A DNA stretch of 64,000 nucleotides from Cyclobacterium jeungdonense (lineage in GTDB: Bacteria; Bacteroidota; Bacteroidia; Cytophagales; Cyclobacteriaceae): positions 124,001 to 188,000 of the forward strand of contig NZ_WMCD01000005.1 in assembly GCF_010994275.1 (NCBI RefSeq). The letters are read 5' to 3'. A model generated the notes under the pieces. It saw only the letters and a list, made by a program, of their open reading frames with translations, did not search any database and was not told where the DNA came from. Within the stretch, counting starts at the first letter, position 1, and each line of letters opens with the position of its first letter. Both the position numbers and the translations under genes were made by a program. Positions 16,329 through 24,448 of the stretch are shown here, piece after piece.

Positions 16329-16670
16329 TGGTATTGATTTGATGTTGATTTTAATTGACGGCCTAAAATAGGGGATTCTCCCTAAACTTTCATCATCTCC
16401 CTTCAGAATCCTCTCCCCGGTGCATTGAAAATCGTAAATGGTTATCTAATTTTCTGCCTGTAAACCGGAGAGTGTCAGAATAATGATTCCTAGAAATTCT
16501 GTAAACCCTTTGCATCAGGTCGGAAATTGAAATCCCCTGTCAGGAAGACGATTTTTGAATTGTAAAATTTTATTTTGCCCAAACATTTGCTAATCTTATA
16601 CTTTGAATCGAATAAAAGGACTACCATTCACTGGAAGTTACTTTTCTAATTGACAATAGAATCCAAAAAG
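16329..16670. other. Divergent promoter region
   Basis: This gap of about 340 bp lies between the divergent GMC oxidoreductase and dehydratase genes. It holds the predicted dehydratase promoter at 16574-16605 and must hold the GMC promoter. I saw no RNA gene or long repeat. Confidence 0.5.
16574..16605 (+). promoter_or_regulatory. Predicted promoter of the sugar-catabolism cluster
   Basis: TTTG (16574-16577) and TACTTTG (16599-16605) are 25 bp apart, close to the Bacteroidota -33/-7 pattern (TTTG ... TAnnTTTG). The -7 match is one base short between TA and TTTG. The start codon follows about 65 bp downstream. Confidence 0.45.
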
Positions 16671-18386
16671 ATGAAGAAAAAGGAAAGGAGAAGCCAGGGC
16701 TGGTTTGGTAAAACCGGCAAGGATGGTCTGATTTACAGGTCCTGGTTTAAAAAACAGGGTATACCCACACACGAATTGGGAGGAAAACCCATGATCGGTA
16801 TCTGCAATACCTGGTCTGAACTTACCCCATGCAATTCCCATTTCCGGGAGCTCGCTGAATTTGTAAAAAAAGGAATCCTGGAAGCAGGAGGTTACCCGGT
16901 GGAATTTCCCGTCATGTCTCTGGGCGAAACGGTAATGAAACCCACCGCCATGCTCTATCGAAACCTTGCCAGCATGGATACCGAGGAGTCCATTCGTGCT
17001 AACCCCTTGGACGGCGTGGTGCTATTGTGTGGTTGTGACAAAACCACCCCCTCCCTGGTGATGGGGGCTGCCAGCGTAAACCTTCCGACCATCGTGGTGT
17101 CCGGCGGACCCATGCTGACTGGAAGGTACAGAGGAGCCGAAATTAGCACTTCCGATATCTGGCGCTTTAGTGAAGAATCGCGCTCCGGAAAAATGAGTCA
17201 GGAAGACTTGTACGTGGCCGAATCCGGACTTTGCAGAAGCGATGGACACTGTGGGGTCATGGGTACTGCCTCCACTATGGCCTGTATGGTAGAATCTCTG
17301 GGACTTTCCCTTCCGGGAAATGCCGCCATTCCGGCACCCGACACGGGAAGAAAGGTAATGGCCCACCTATCCGGTATGGAAATTGTAAAAATGGTGGAAA
17401 ATGACCTGAAGCTTTCGGATATTCTGACAAGAGAAGCCTTCGAAAATGCCATCATGGTTAATGCAGCCATTGGCGGATCCACCAATTTTGTCATTCACCT
17501 ACTGGCCATCGCGGGTAGAATGGGAATTCCACTTACACTCGAAGATTTTGACAAGTTTTCTTCCAAGATCCCCCTATTGGCTAATTTGCAGCCTTCGGGA
17601 ACGTACTTCATGGAAGATTTCTATTATGCTGGCGGCCTACCACCCGTCATCCGACAATTAAAGGATCATTTGCACAATGAGGCCATAACCGTAACCGGGC
17701 AGGCAATTGGTAAAATCAACGAGCGCTATGAAAATTACAACGAAAAAGTTATAGCAACCCTGGACCGCCCCTTCAATCCCCTATCGGGAATTGTGGTGCT
17801 AAATGGCAACCTATGTGAAACTGGCGCCATCATCAAACCCTCTGCCGCCAGTCCCGAATTAATGAAGCATACCGGAAAAGCCGTGGTTTTTGAGGACATC
17901 GATGATTATAAAAACAAAATCGATGATCCGGATTTGGATATTGATGAAAATTCCATCATGGTGCTGAAAAATGTGGGACCCAAGGGCTACCCCGGCATGC
18001 CTGAGGTTGGCAATATGGGACTACCTCCAAAGGTTTTGGCCAAAGGGATCAAGGATATGATACGGATTTCCGATGGGCGAATGAGCGGAACCGGGTTCGG
18101 CACTGTTGTATTGCATGCCACACCGGAGGCAGCGGAGGGCGGAAACTTCGCCGTGGTTCAAAATGGAGACCAGATAGAATTAGATGTGGAAAACCGAAAG
18201 CTAAATCTCCTGGTATCAGACGAAGAACTTCAACAGCGAAAAGCCGCCTGGAAGAAACCTGCCCCGATGACCGAAAGAGGATATGTTAGCCTTTACGTCA
18301 AACATGTAGAGCAGGCCAACCTGGGAGCGGATCTGGATTTTCTGAAAGGAAATTCCGGTAGCGAGGTTACAAAAGATTCACACTGA
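16671..18386 (+). CDS. IlvD/Edd family sugar-acid dehydratase
   Basis: This enzyme of about 571 residues belongs to the IlvD/Edd dehydratases. The three Fe-S ligand cysteines are visible in ELTPCNSHF, LLCGCDKTTPS and DGHCGVMGTAST. The start WFGKTGKDGLIYRSWFKKQG and the overall length match the aldonic-acid branch (arabinonate/xylonate/fuconate-type dehydratases) better than dihydroxy-acid dehydratase of branched-chain synthesis. It removes water from an aldonate to give a 2-keto-3-deoxy acid. I chose ATG 16671; a TTG 21 bp earlier is possible. No other branched-chain amino acid gene is near. It leads the plus-strand cluster of rhamnose-type enzymes, but dehydratase chemistry is not part of the phosphorylated rhamnose route, so a second sugar is probably handled. 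Confidence 0.85.
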   Translation: MKKKERRSQGWFGKTGKDGLIYRSWFKKQGIPTHELGGKPMIGICNTWSELTPCNSHFRELAEFVKKGILEAGGYPVEFPVMSLGETVMKPTAMLYRNLASMDTEESIRANPLDGVVLLCGCDKTTPSLVMGAASVNLPTIVVSGGPMLTGRYRGAEISTSDIWRFSEESRSGKMSQEDLYVAESGLCRSDGHCGVMGTASTMACMVESLGLSLPGNAAIPAPDTGRKVMAHLSGMEIVKMVENDLKLSDILTREAFENAIMVNAAIGGSTNFVIHLLAIAGRMGIPLTLEDFDKFSSKIPLLANLQPSGTYFMEDFYYAGGLPPVIRQLKDHLHNEAITVTGQAIGKINERYENYNEKVIATLDRPFNPLSGIVVLNGNLCETGAIIKPSAASPELMKHTGKAVVFEDIDDYKNKIDDPDLDIDENSIMVLKNVGPKGYPGMPEVGNMGLPPKVLAKGIKDMIRISDGRMSGTGFGTVVLHATPEAAEGGNFAVVQNGDQIELDVENRKLNLLVSDEELQQRKAAWKKPAPMTERGYVSLYVKHVEQANLGADLDFLKGNSGSEVTKDSH

Positions 18387-18452
18387 CACCTCTTTTATAG
18401 TTAGGGACGGAACTTTTGCCTATCCTAAATAATCTACAAATCCTATAAACTA

Positions 18453-18548
18453 GATGAAATCGAGCATGACGTACCCGTCACACCCTGGGATGATTATAAG
18501 CCATGCGAGATTTCATCTGACCGTTGAAAAAAAATTATAAACAGATGA
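18453..18548 (+). repeat. Dispersed leader element, copy A
   Basis: This is one of three related sequences in the window. GATGAAATC-GA-GCATG (18453-18468) is the near-perfect inverted complement of CATGC-GA-GATTTCATC (18502-18517), giving 9 + 5 pairs around a GA/GA internal loop. The inner TCATCTG (18513-18519) can instead pair with CAGATGA (18542-18548), which contains the SDR start codon. The tail from ATCTGACCG through AATTATAAACAGATGA is nearly identical to copy B. It lies between the dehydratase and the SDR in the same orientation. Confidence 0.8.
18454..18540 (+). CDS. Possible leader peptide in repeat copy A
   Basis: A 28-codon frame starts with Met-Lys-Ser-Ser-Met-Thr and ends LTVEKKL with TAA, four bases before the SDR start codon. 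Copy B encodes a peptide with the same beginning and end (MKSSMT ... LTAEKKL), although the middle differs by eight whole codons. The matching frame and the position of the stop codon suggest a leader peptide coupled by re-initiation. It could also be the by-product of a mobile repeat. There is no clear Shine-Dalgarno sequence. Confidence 0.3.
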   Translation: MKSSMTYPSHPGMIISHARFHLTVEKKL

Positions 18549-19321
18549 AAGCGCAAGATAAACCCGCCCATCAGGTAGCTCTGGTCACCGGCGCTGGTAC
18601 AGGCATAGGCTACGAAATCTGCCGCTTGCTGGCCTCCCGAGGAATCTACGTGATGCTAAATGATCTGAAGCAAGAACTCACAGTTACGGCAAGTGCAAGA
18701 ATTAACGAAGAATTTCCCGGTTTTTGTAAAGGCTTTGCTGGCGATGCTTCCAATACGGGTTTTATTACCCGATTGGTGAACGAGACGGTTTCCGAATTTG
18801 GTTCTCTGAACATAGCGGTAGCCAATGCAGGCATTACCGTTTTCGGGGAGTTTTTGACTTATAAGGAGGCAGATTTTAATAAGGTACTGCAGCTCAATTT
18901 GGTGGGAAGTTTTTTTCTGGCTCAGGCGGCTTCGAAACAAATGATTGCTCAAAATAGTGGAGGTAGTCTGCTATTTATGTCTTCGGTAACCGGGCATCAG
19001 GCACACAAAAACCTGGCAGCCTACGGAATGAGTAAGGCTGCCCTGGAAATGCTGGCAAAAACACTGGTATTGGAGCTTTCGCCACACCGGATAAACGTGA
19101 ATGCAATTGCACCGGGAGCAACTATTACCGAAAGAACAGCGAAGGAGGAGGGATACGAAAAAACATGGTCCCGGATCACTCCTATGGGTAAACCCGCCCA
19201 CCCCGAGGATATCGCCGAAGCTGTTGCCTTTCTGGTATCCCCCCGGGCAAGACATATCACCGGTCAAAGCCTGGTCATAGATGGGGGCTGGACAGCTACC
19301 AGTCCCTCCCCGTATGAGTAA
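18545..19321 (+). CDS. SDR family NAD(P)-dependent oxidoreductase
   Basis: This 258-residue classical short-chain dehydrogenase has the cofactor motif TGAGTGIG (about residues 18-25), NAG (VANAGITVF), the catalytic Ser in SSVTG and the YGMSK Tyr-x-x-x-Lys pair. It ends with GQSLVIDGGWTA. I chose ATG 18545, which follows the leader element; a TTG at 18524 would add seven residues. Its place behind the IlvD/Edd dehydratase suggests oxidation or reduction of a sugar, aldonate or keto-deoxy acid. The family alone does not reveal the substrate. It is probably cytoplasmic and part of the sugar cluster. Confidence 0.9.
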   Translation: MKAQDKPAHQVALVTGAGTGIGYEICRLLASRGIYVMLNDLKQELTVTASARINEEFPGFCKGFAGDASNTGFITRLVNETVSEFGSLNIAVANAGITVFGEFLTYKEADFNKVLQLNLVGSFFLAQAASKQMIAQNSGGSLLFMSSVTGHQAHKNLAAYGMSKAALEMLAKTLVLELSPHRINVNAIAPGATITERTAKEEGYEKTWSRITPMGKPAHPEDIAEAVAFLVSPRARHITGQSLVIDGGWTATSPSPYE

Positions 19322-19536
19322 AGGATTATCGAATAGAAGGATGTCAAAAACAGCTCTTTTTATTAAATTTTTCTGGTATTCAGGCTCTTTTAATGAAATT
19401 TGAATTGTTTTTGTGGAACGACCGTAGGGGCAAAGTGTATTTTACCTTTCAATCAGCATAGAACAGGACAGTTAAAAACTAATAATAAATTATATTCGCT
19501 TAATTTAACTTAAAATCAATTCTATTTAATTAAAAT

Positions 19537-21645
19537 ATGGCAGTTACGAAAAACACTTTTAAACACGTAGATTACCTGTGGGATGATGCTAAAGCAAAGT
19601 CATTGGGAGACGATCAAATCGCCCTACTGCTTTACAGATCCAACATTTTGGGTGCAGACCTAAGAATAACCAACTATGGTGGAGGCAATACCAGCTGCAA
19701 GACCATTGAAAAAGACCCCCTGAATAAGAAAGATACAGAAGTAATGTGGATCAAGGGATCCGGTGGTGATATAGGTACCCTAAAAAGGGACGGTTTGGCC
19801 GGATTATACATGGACAAACTGTTGGCCTTAAAAAATGTGTATAGGGGATTGGAATTCGAAGACGAAATGGTGGCATTATTTAACCACTGTATTTACGATC
19901 TGGACTCAAAAGCTCCTTCCATTGACACGCCCCTGCATGCAGTGCTACCCTTCAAGCACATCGATCACCTGCATCCTGATGCAGCCATTGCCATCGCTGC
20001 TTCTAAAGAAGGAGAGAAGATCACACAGGAATTATTCGAAGGCCAAATTGCCTGGGTTCCCTGGCAGAGACCGGGTTTTGACCTGGCATTGAAATTGGAT
20101 CAGGCCCTGAAAGAAAACCCTGGCATCCGGGGGATCATGCTGGGAGGCCACGGACTTTTCACCTGGGGTGAGACTTCTTATGACTGTTACATTAATAGCT
20201 TAGAAGTAATTGATAAAGCCTCGCAGTACCTGGAAGAAAATTACGGGAAAAAGCGGCCAGTATTCGGCGGACAAAAAGTAACCTCACTTCCCGAAGAAGA
20301 CAGAAAGTCCCAGGCATCAAAGATTGCACCCCATCTGAGGGGTCTTGCCTCCAGCTTTAATCGCATGGTGGGGCATTTTTCCGATGACGAGCGAGTATTG
20401 GAGTTCATCAATAGCAAAGATCTTGAAAAACTTGCTCCTTTAGGTACAAGTTGCCCTGACCATTTTCTGCGGACTAAAATCAGGCCTTTGGTATTGGAAA
20501 TTCCCGCAGATAAAGACCTCACGGACATGACGGATGTGAAAGCTTATCTGGAAAAGGAATTCGAAGACTACCGGCAATATTATACTAAATACTACGAAGA
20601 TCACAAGCGGCCCAACAGCCCAGCTATGAGAGATTCCAATCCGGTGGTCATCTTGTGGCCGGGAGTAGGTATGTTCTCCTATGCCAAGAACAAACAAACT
20701 TCCCGTGTGGCAAGCGAGTTTTACACCAATGCCATCAACGTAATGAAGGGAGCCGAAGCCATTTCGGAATATGTTTCCCTCCCGTTGCAGGAAGCATTTG
20801 ATATCGAATATTGGTTGTTGGAAGAGGCCAAGTTACAACGCATGCCCAAAGAACAGCCCATGTCCCGAAAAGTGGCTTTTGTCACTGGCGGAGCTGGAGG
20901 AATCGGAAAAGCCATTGCGGATAAACTGGCCAAAGAAGGCGCCTGTGTTTTTATCACGGACATCAATAAAGAAAACCTGGATCAGGCACTTGATACCTAC
21001 AACAAGGATACGGGATCAGGAGCCCTTATGGACGTCACCAGAATGGAGGATATCGAAGAAGCCCTTCGATCCGCTTGTCTTAAGTTTGGAGGAGTCGATA
21101 TTATTGTAAACTGTGCAGGTTTGGCCATCTCCAAGCCAATTGAGCAGACTTCCGAAAAAGATTGGGATATTCTTCAAAACGTATTGGTTAAAGGACAGTT
21201 TGCCGTATCAAAAGCAGGAGTGGAAATACTCCGTGCTCAGAATAAAGGCGGAGATATCGTCAATATCGCCAGTAAAAATGCACTGGTTTCCGGACCCAAT
21301 AACGTCGGCTACGGAACCGCGAAAGCAGCTCAGGTGCACATGAGCCGCCTATTGGCTGCCGAACTGGGTAAGGACAAAATCCGTGTCAATGTGGTCAACC
21401 CGGACGCGGTAATCGAAGGCAGCAAAATCTGGGAAGGCGAGTGGGCCAAAGGCCGTGCAAAGGCCTATGGTATCACCGTAGAAGAACTTCCCGCTTTTTA
21501 CGCTAAGCGAACCATCATGAACGAAATCATCGGTGTAGAGGACATTGCCAATGGCGTTTTTGCTTTTGTAGGTGGCCATCTAAGTAAAAGTACCGGCAAC
21601 ATCCTGAATGTAGATGGGGGAGTTGCGGCCGCTTTCGTGAGATAA
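19537..21645 (+). CDS. rhaD: Bifunctional rhamnulose-1-phosphate aldolase / lactaldehyde dehydrogenase
   Basis: This 702-residue fusion has an N-terminal class II aldolase domain (about residues 25-420; GGGNTSCKT, zinc-ligand His in HIDHLHPDA and GGHGLFTWG). A C-terminal SDR domain (about 440-702) carries VTGGAGGIGKA, NCAGLAIS, YGTAKAAQVH and a GGVAAAFVR end. The family (RhaD-SDR type, B. subtilis YuxG-like) cleaves L-rhamnulose-1-phosphate to DHAP and L-lactaldehyde, then oxidises lactaldehyde to lactate. The isomerase gene starts 9 bp downstream and the kinase follows, which completes the phosphorylated rhamnose route. The order in the operon is aldolase-dehydrogenase, isomerase, kinase. 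Related L-fucose or L-lyxose substrates are possible. Confidence 0.9.
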   Translation: MAVTKNTFKHVDYLWDDAKAKSLGDDQIALLLYRSNILGADLRITNYGGGNTSCKTIEKDPLNKKDTEVMWIKGSGGDIGTLKRDGLAGLYMDKLLALKNVYRGLEFEDEMVALFNHCIYDLDSKAPSIDTPLHAVLPFKHIDHLHPDAAIAIAASKEGEKITQELFEGQIAWVPWQRPGFDLALKLDQALKENPGIRGIMLGGHGLFTWGETSYDCYINSLEVIDKASQYLEENYGKKRPVFGGQKVTSLPEEDRKSQASKIAPHLRGLASSFNRMVGHFSDDERVLEFINSKDLEKLAPLGTSCPDHFLRTKIRPLVLEIPADKDLTDMTDVKAYLEKEFEDYRQYYTKYYEDHKRPNSPAMRDSNPVVILWPGVGMFSYAKNKQTSRVASEFYTNAINVMKGAEAISEYVSLPLQEAFDIEYWLLEEAKLQRMPKEQPMSRKVAFVTGGAGGIGKAIADKLAKEGACVFITDINKENLDQALDTYNKDTGSGALMDVTRMEDIEEALRSACLKFGGVDIIVNCAGLAISKPIEQTSEKDWDILQNVLVKGQFAVSKAGVEILRAQNKGGDIVNIASKNALVSGPNNVGYGTAKAAQVHMSRLLAAELGKDKIRVNVVNPDAVIEGSKIWEGEWAKGRAKAYGITVEELPAFYAKRTIMNEIIGVEDIANGVFAFVGGHLSKSTGNILNVDGGVAAAFVR

Positions 21646-21654
21646 AACAGCCTT

Positions 21655-22938
21655 ATGCAACTTGATAAAAATCAAATTAAATCACTCAATGACCAAGCTC
21701 TCCCGGATCACCGGGAGAGTTTTGAGTATCTAAGCCAACGGTTGATCCATCAAAATCTGGAAGTAGAAAAACTAATCCAGAAAATTCAGGACTTCCAGGT
21801 GGCTATCCCTAGTTGGGCTCTCGGCACGGGCGGTACCCGATTTGGCAGGTTTCCCGGTGGTGGCGAACCCCGCTCATTAGAGGAGAAAATAACCGACGTG
21901 GGCATGCTGCATGCACTTAATGCAGGTTCCGGAGCCATTTCTTTACACATTCCCTGGGATATTCCAGGAAATGTAGAAAAAATCAAAGCCCTGGCCACGG
22001 CCAATGGTTTACTCTTCGATGCTGTCAATTCCAATACCTTCCAGGATCAGCCCGAACAGGAACTATCCTATAAATTTGGTTCGCTCTGTCATACCGATGC
22101 AGGAGTTCGAAAACAGGCCGTAAATCACAATTTGGAAGTCATTCGCTACGGGGAGATGCTCGGATCCAAATCCCTAACGGTCTGGTTGGCTGATGGTTCT
22201 TCTTTTCCCGGTCAAATGAATTTCAGAAAGGCATTGCAGCGGACCTTGGATTCCCTGAAGGAAATCTACGCCGGCATGCCAGAGGACTGGAAGCTATTTG
22301 TTGAATACAAGCCTTTTGAACCCAATTTTTACCATACGGTTATCCAGGACTGGGGCACCTCTCATTTACTTGCGTCTCAATTGGGCGAACGGGCATTTAC
22401 CCTGGTAGACCTGGGTCACCACCTTCCCAACACCAATATTGAGCAGATCGTAGCTACCCTGATGATGCAAGGAAAACTAGGCGGGTTTCATTTTAATGAT
22501 TCCAAATTTGGGGACGATGACCTGACGGTAGGAGCGATGAAACCCTATCAGTTATTTTTGATTTTCAATGAACTGGTAGCCGGAATGGAGGACAAGCAGT
22601 CCACGAACCCTTCTCCTGCCTGGATGATCGATGCCAGCCATAACCTGAAAGATCCCATGGAAGATTTGCTCCAATCTATTGAAGCCATTCAGCTGGCTTA
22701 CGCTCAGGCATTATTGGTAGATCGGGACGCACTGGAAAGCGCCAGGGAAGATAACGATCCGGTTTTTGCTCAGGAAATTCTTCAGGCGGCATTTCGAACA
22801 GACCTTAGACCTTTGATTGCAGAGGCACGGTTTCAGGCAGGCGCTGCCATACAACCCATTTCGGTATACCGAAAACTGGAGGTAAGAAAGCAACTCGTCC
22901 TTGAACGCGGCAGCAAAAGCCAAGCCACTGGGCTCTAA
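21655..22938 (+). CDS. L-rhamnose isomerase-type sugar isomerase (RhaI-like)
   Basis: This 427-residue TIM-barrel protein matches the Pseudomonas/Bacillus RhaI branch of sugar isomerases, not E. coli RhaA. Conserved stretches include WALGTGGTRFGRFPG, the metal-site segments LFVEYKPFEPNFYHTV and TLVDLGHHLPNTN, and GGFHFNDSKFGDDD. These supply the Glu/Asp/His ligands for the divalent metal. The reaction is L-rhamnose to L-rhamnulose, with some tolerance for other aldoses in this branch. It lies 9 bp after the aldolase-dehydrogenase gene and 40 bp before the kinase, so it is cotranscribed with them. Confidence 0.87.
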   Translation: MQLDKNQIKSLNDQALPDHRESFEYLSQRLIHQNLEVEKLIQKIQDFQVAIPSWALGTGGTRFGRFPGGGEPRSLEEKITDVGMLHALNAGSGAISLHIPWDIPGNVEKIKALATANGLLFDAVNSNTFQDQPEQELSYKFGSLCHTDAGVRKQAVNHNLEVIRYGEMLGSKSLTVWLADGSSFPGQMNFRKALQRTLDSLKEIYAGMPEDWKLFVEYKPFEPNFYHTVIQDWGTSHLLASQLGERAFTLVDLGHHLPNTNIEQIVATLMMQGKLGGFHFNDSKFGDDDLTVGAMKPYQLFLIFNELVAGMEDKQSTNPSPAWMIDASHNLKDPMEDLLQSIEAIQLAYAQALLVDRDALESAREDNDPVFAQEILQAAFRTDLRPLIAEARFQAGAAIQPISVYRKLEVRKQLVLERGSKSQATGL

Positions 22939-22978
22939 ATGAAATCCATTCTATATTCCATTCTAAATTTACTATACA

Positions 22979-24310
22979 ATGCCCCAACCGGTAATCGCTA
23001 TTTTTGATATAGGAAAAACCAACAAAAAGTTTTTTCTCTTTGATGAAAACCTCAACGAGATCAATGAAACGTATGTAAAATTTCCTACTATAAAAGATGA
23101 GGATGGGGATGAATGCGATGATTTGGATAAAATCACCCAATGGGCCAAAGATACCGTAGAGGAATTGTGCAGGAATCCCGAATACGATGTAAAAGCACTT
23201 AATTTTTCTACCTATGGGGCCTCTTTTGTCTCTATTGGAGAAGACGGGAAACCCGTGACCCCTATTTACAATTACCTCAAGGATTTTCCGGAAGACCTTC
23301 ACGAAGCTTTCTACAAACGCTATCCCGAAACAAGTATCAATCAAACTACCGCATCCCCCACCTTGGGAATGCTCAATTCAGGTTTGCAATTGTATTGGTT
23401 GAAGAAGAAAAAGCCGGAAACCTTCCGAAAAATAAAATATTCGCTTCATTTACCACAGTACATTTCGTATTTATTTACCGGAGAGGCCGTTACCGAACCC
23501 ACCTCTATTGGCTGCCATACTAAATTATGGGATTTTCCGAAAGGAGATTACCACGAGTGGGTGTACGAGGAGGAGATTGACAAGAAACTCCCCCGCCAGG
23601 TACCTACCACGCACAGCTTTGAGAAAGTGATTTGTGGTAAAAAAGTACAGGTGGGCGTAGGCATCCACGACAGCTCTTCCGCATTGGCTTCCTACTTAAT
23701 CAAAATCAAAGAGCCTTTTGTCCTGATCTCCACAGGGACTTGGAGCATCACCCTCAACCCTTTTCCAAAAAGGGAACTAACCACAGCCGAATTACAAAAC
23801 GATTGTTTGAATTTCCTTTCCATCCATGGCAAAACGGTAAAGGCCAGCCGGTTTTTTCTGGGCTATGAACTGGACAAGCAATTGGAAAAAATGAATGCTC
23901 ATTTTTCTAGAGAAGCAAAATATTACAAAGATATTCTCCCGGATGAAGCCTTGGTACAATCCTTACTGAGTGGTAAGACGAGTGGGACATTTTATCCGGA
24001 AACCATTGCAAGAACGCCTTTGGTAAAAGAAATATTCCCCGATAATCATTGGGAAATTTCAGCCTTTTCCGATTTTGACACCGCTTATCACCATCTGGTA
24101 TTTGGATTGGCCAGGATGCAGGTGGCCTCCTTAATGATGGCCAAAGGTGCATCGGACACGAAAAAAGTGTATATTGACGGGGGCTTTGTGCATAATAAGG
24201 TGTTTATTCGGTTTTTAACCGAACTTTTGGAGGACTATGAATTGGTCTTTTCGGATTTTCCACTAGGATCTGCCTATGGAGCAGCCTTGATGCTAAAAGC
24301 ATTTTCCTAA
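22979..24310 (+). CDS. FGGY-family carbohydrate kinase (probable rhamnulokinase)
   Basis: This 443-residue kinase has the ASKHA phosphate-1 motif IFDIGKTNKKFFLFDE at the N terminus. It continues with LNFSTYGASFV, GVGIHDSSSAL (phosphate-2 region), STGTWSITLNPF and the adenosine motif VYIDGGFVHNKVFI. The FGGY family phosphorylates ketoses. Between an RhaI-type isomerase and a rhamnulose-phosphate-type aldolase, L-rhamnulose is the most likely substrate, with L-fuculose as an alternative. It is followed by leader-element copy B and the esterase gene. No sugar transporter is encoded in the cluster, so uptake must be encoded elsewhere. Confidence 0.87.
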   Translation: MPQPVIAIFDIGKTNKKFFLFDENLNEINETYVKFPTIKDEDGDECDDLDKITQWAKDTVEELCRNPEYDVKALNFSTYGASFVSIGEDGKPVTPIYNYLKDFPEDLHEAFYKRYPETSINQTTASPTLGMLNSGLQLYWLKKKKPETFRKIKYSLHLPQYISYLFTGEAVTEPTSIGCHTKLWDFPKGDYHEWVYEEEIDKKLPRQVPTTHSFEKVICGKKVQVGVGIHDSSSALASYLIKIKEPFVLISTGTWSITLNPFPKRELTTAELQNDCLNFLSIHGKTVKASRFFLGYELDKQLEKMNAHFSREAKYYKDILPDEALVQSLLSGKTSGTFYPETIARTPLVKEIFPDNHWEISAFSDFDTAYHHLVFGLARMQVASLMMAKGASDTKKVYIDGGFVHNKVFIRFLTELLEDYELVFSDFPLGSAYGAALMLKAFS

Positions 24311-24328
24311 TTCCTATAGTAAAATACT

Positions 24329-24439
24329 ATGAAATCGAGCATGACAGGAACGGCACACAGTGGAATAATTATCCTCCATGCGAAATTCTCCCGATTTAAG
24401 GTCAGGACAGGATATCTGACCGCCGAAAAAAAATTATAA
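24329..24439 (+). CDS. Possible leader peptide in repeat copy B
   Basis: A 36-codon frame begins Met-Lys-Ser-Ser-Met-Thr and ends LTAEKKL with TAA, four bases before the esterase ATG. Start, end and stop position match copy A in spite of a 24-nt in-frame length difference. A leader peptide with re-initiation is possible, but coding function is not shown. Confidence 0.3.
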   Translation: MKSSMTGTAHSGIIILHAKFSRFKVRTGYLTAEKKL

Positions 24440-24448
24440 ACAGATGAA
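24329..24448 (+). repeat. Dispersed leader element, copy B
   Basis: It shares ATGAAATCGAGCATGAC at the start, CCATGCGA in the middle and the ATCTGACCG...AATTATAAACAGATGA tail with copy A. The right arm of the main stem is degenerate and 24 nt are inserted, so the long hairpin is lost. ATCTG (24414-24418) can still pair with CAGAT (24441-24445), which overlaps the esterase start codon. The inserted length keeps the reading frame of the MKSS peptide. Confidence 0.75.
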
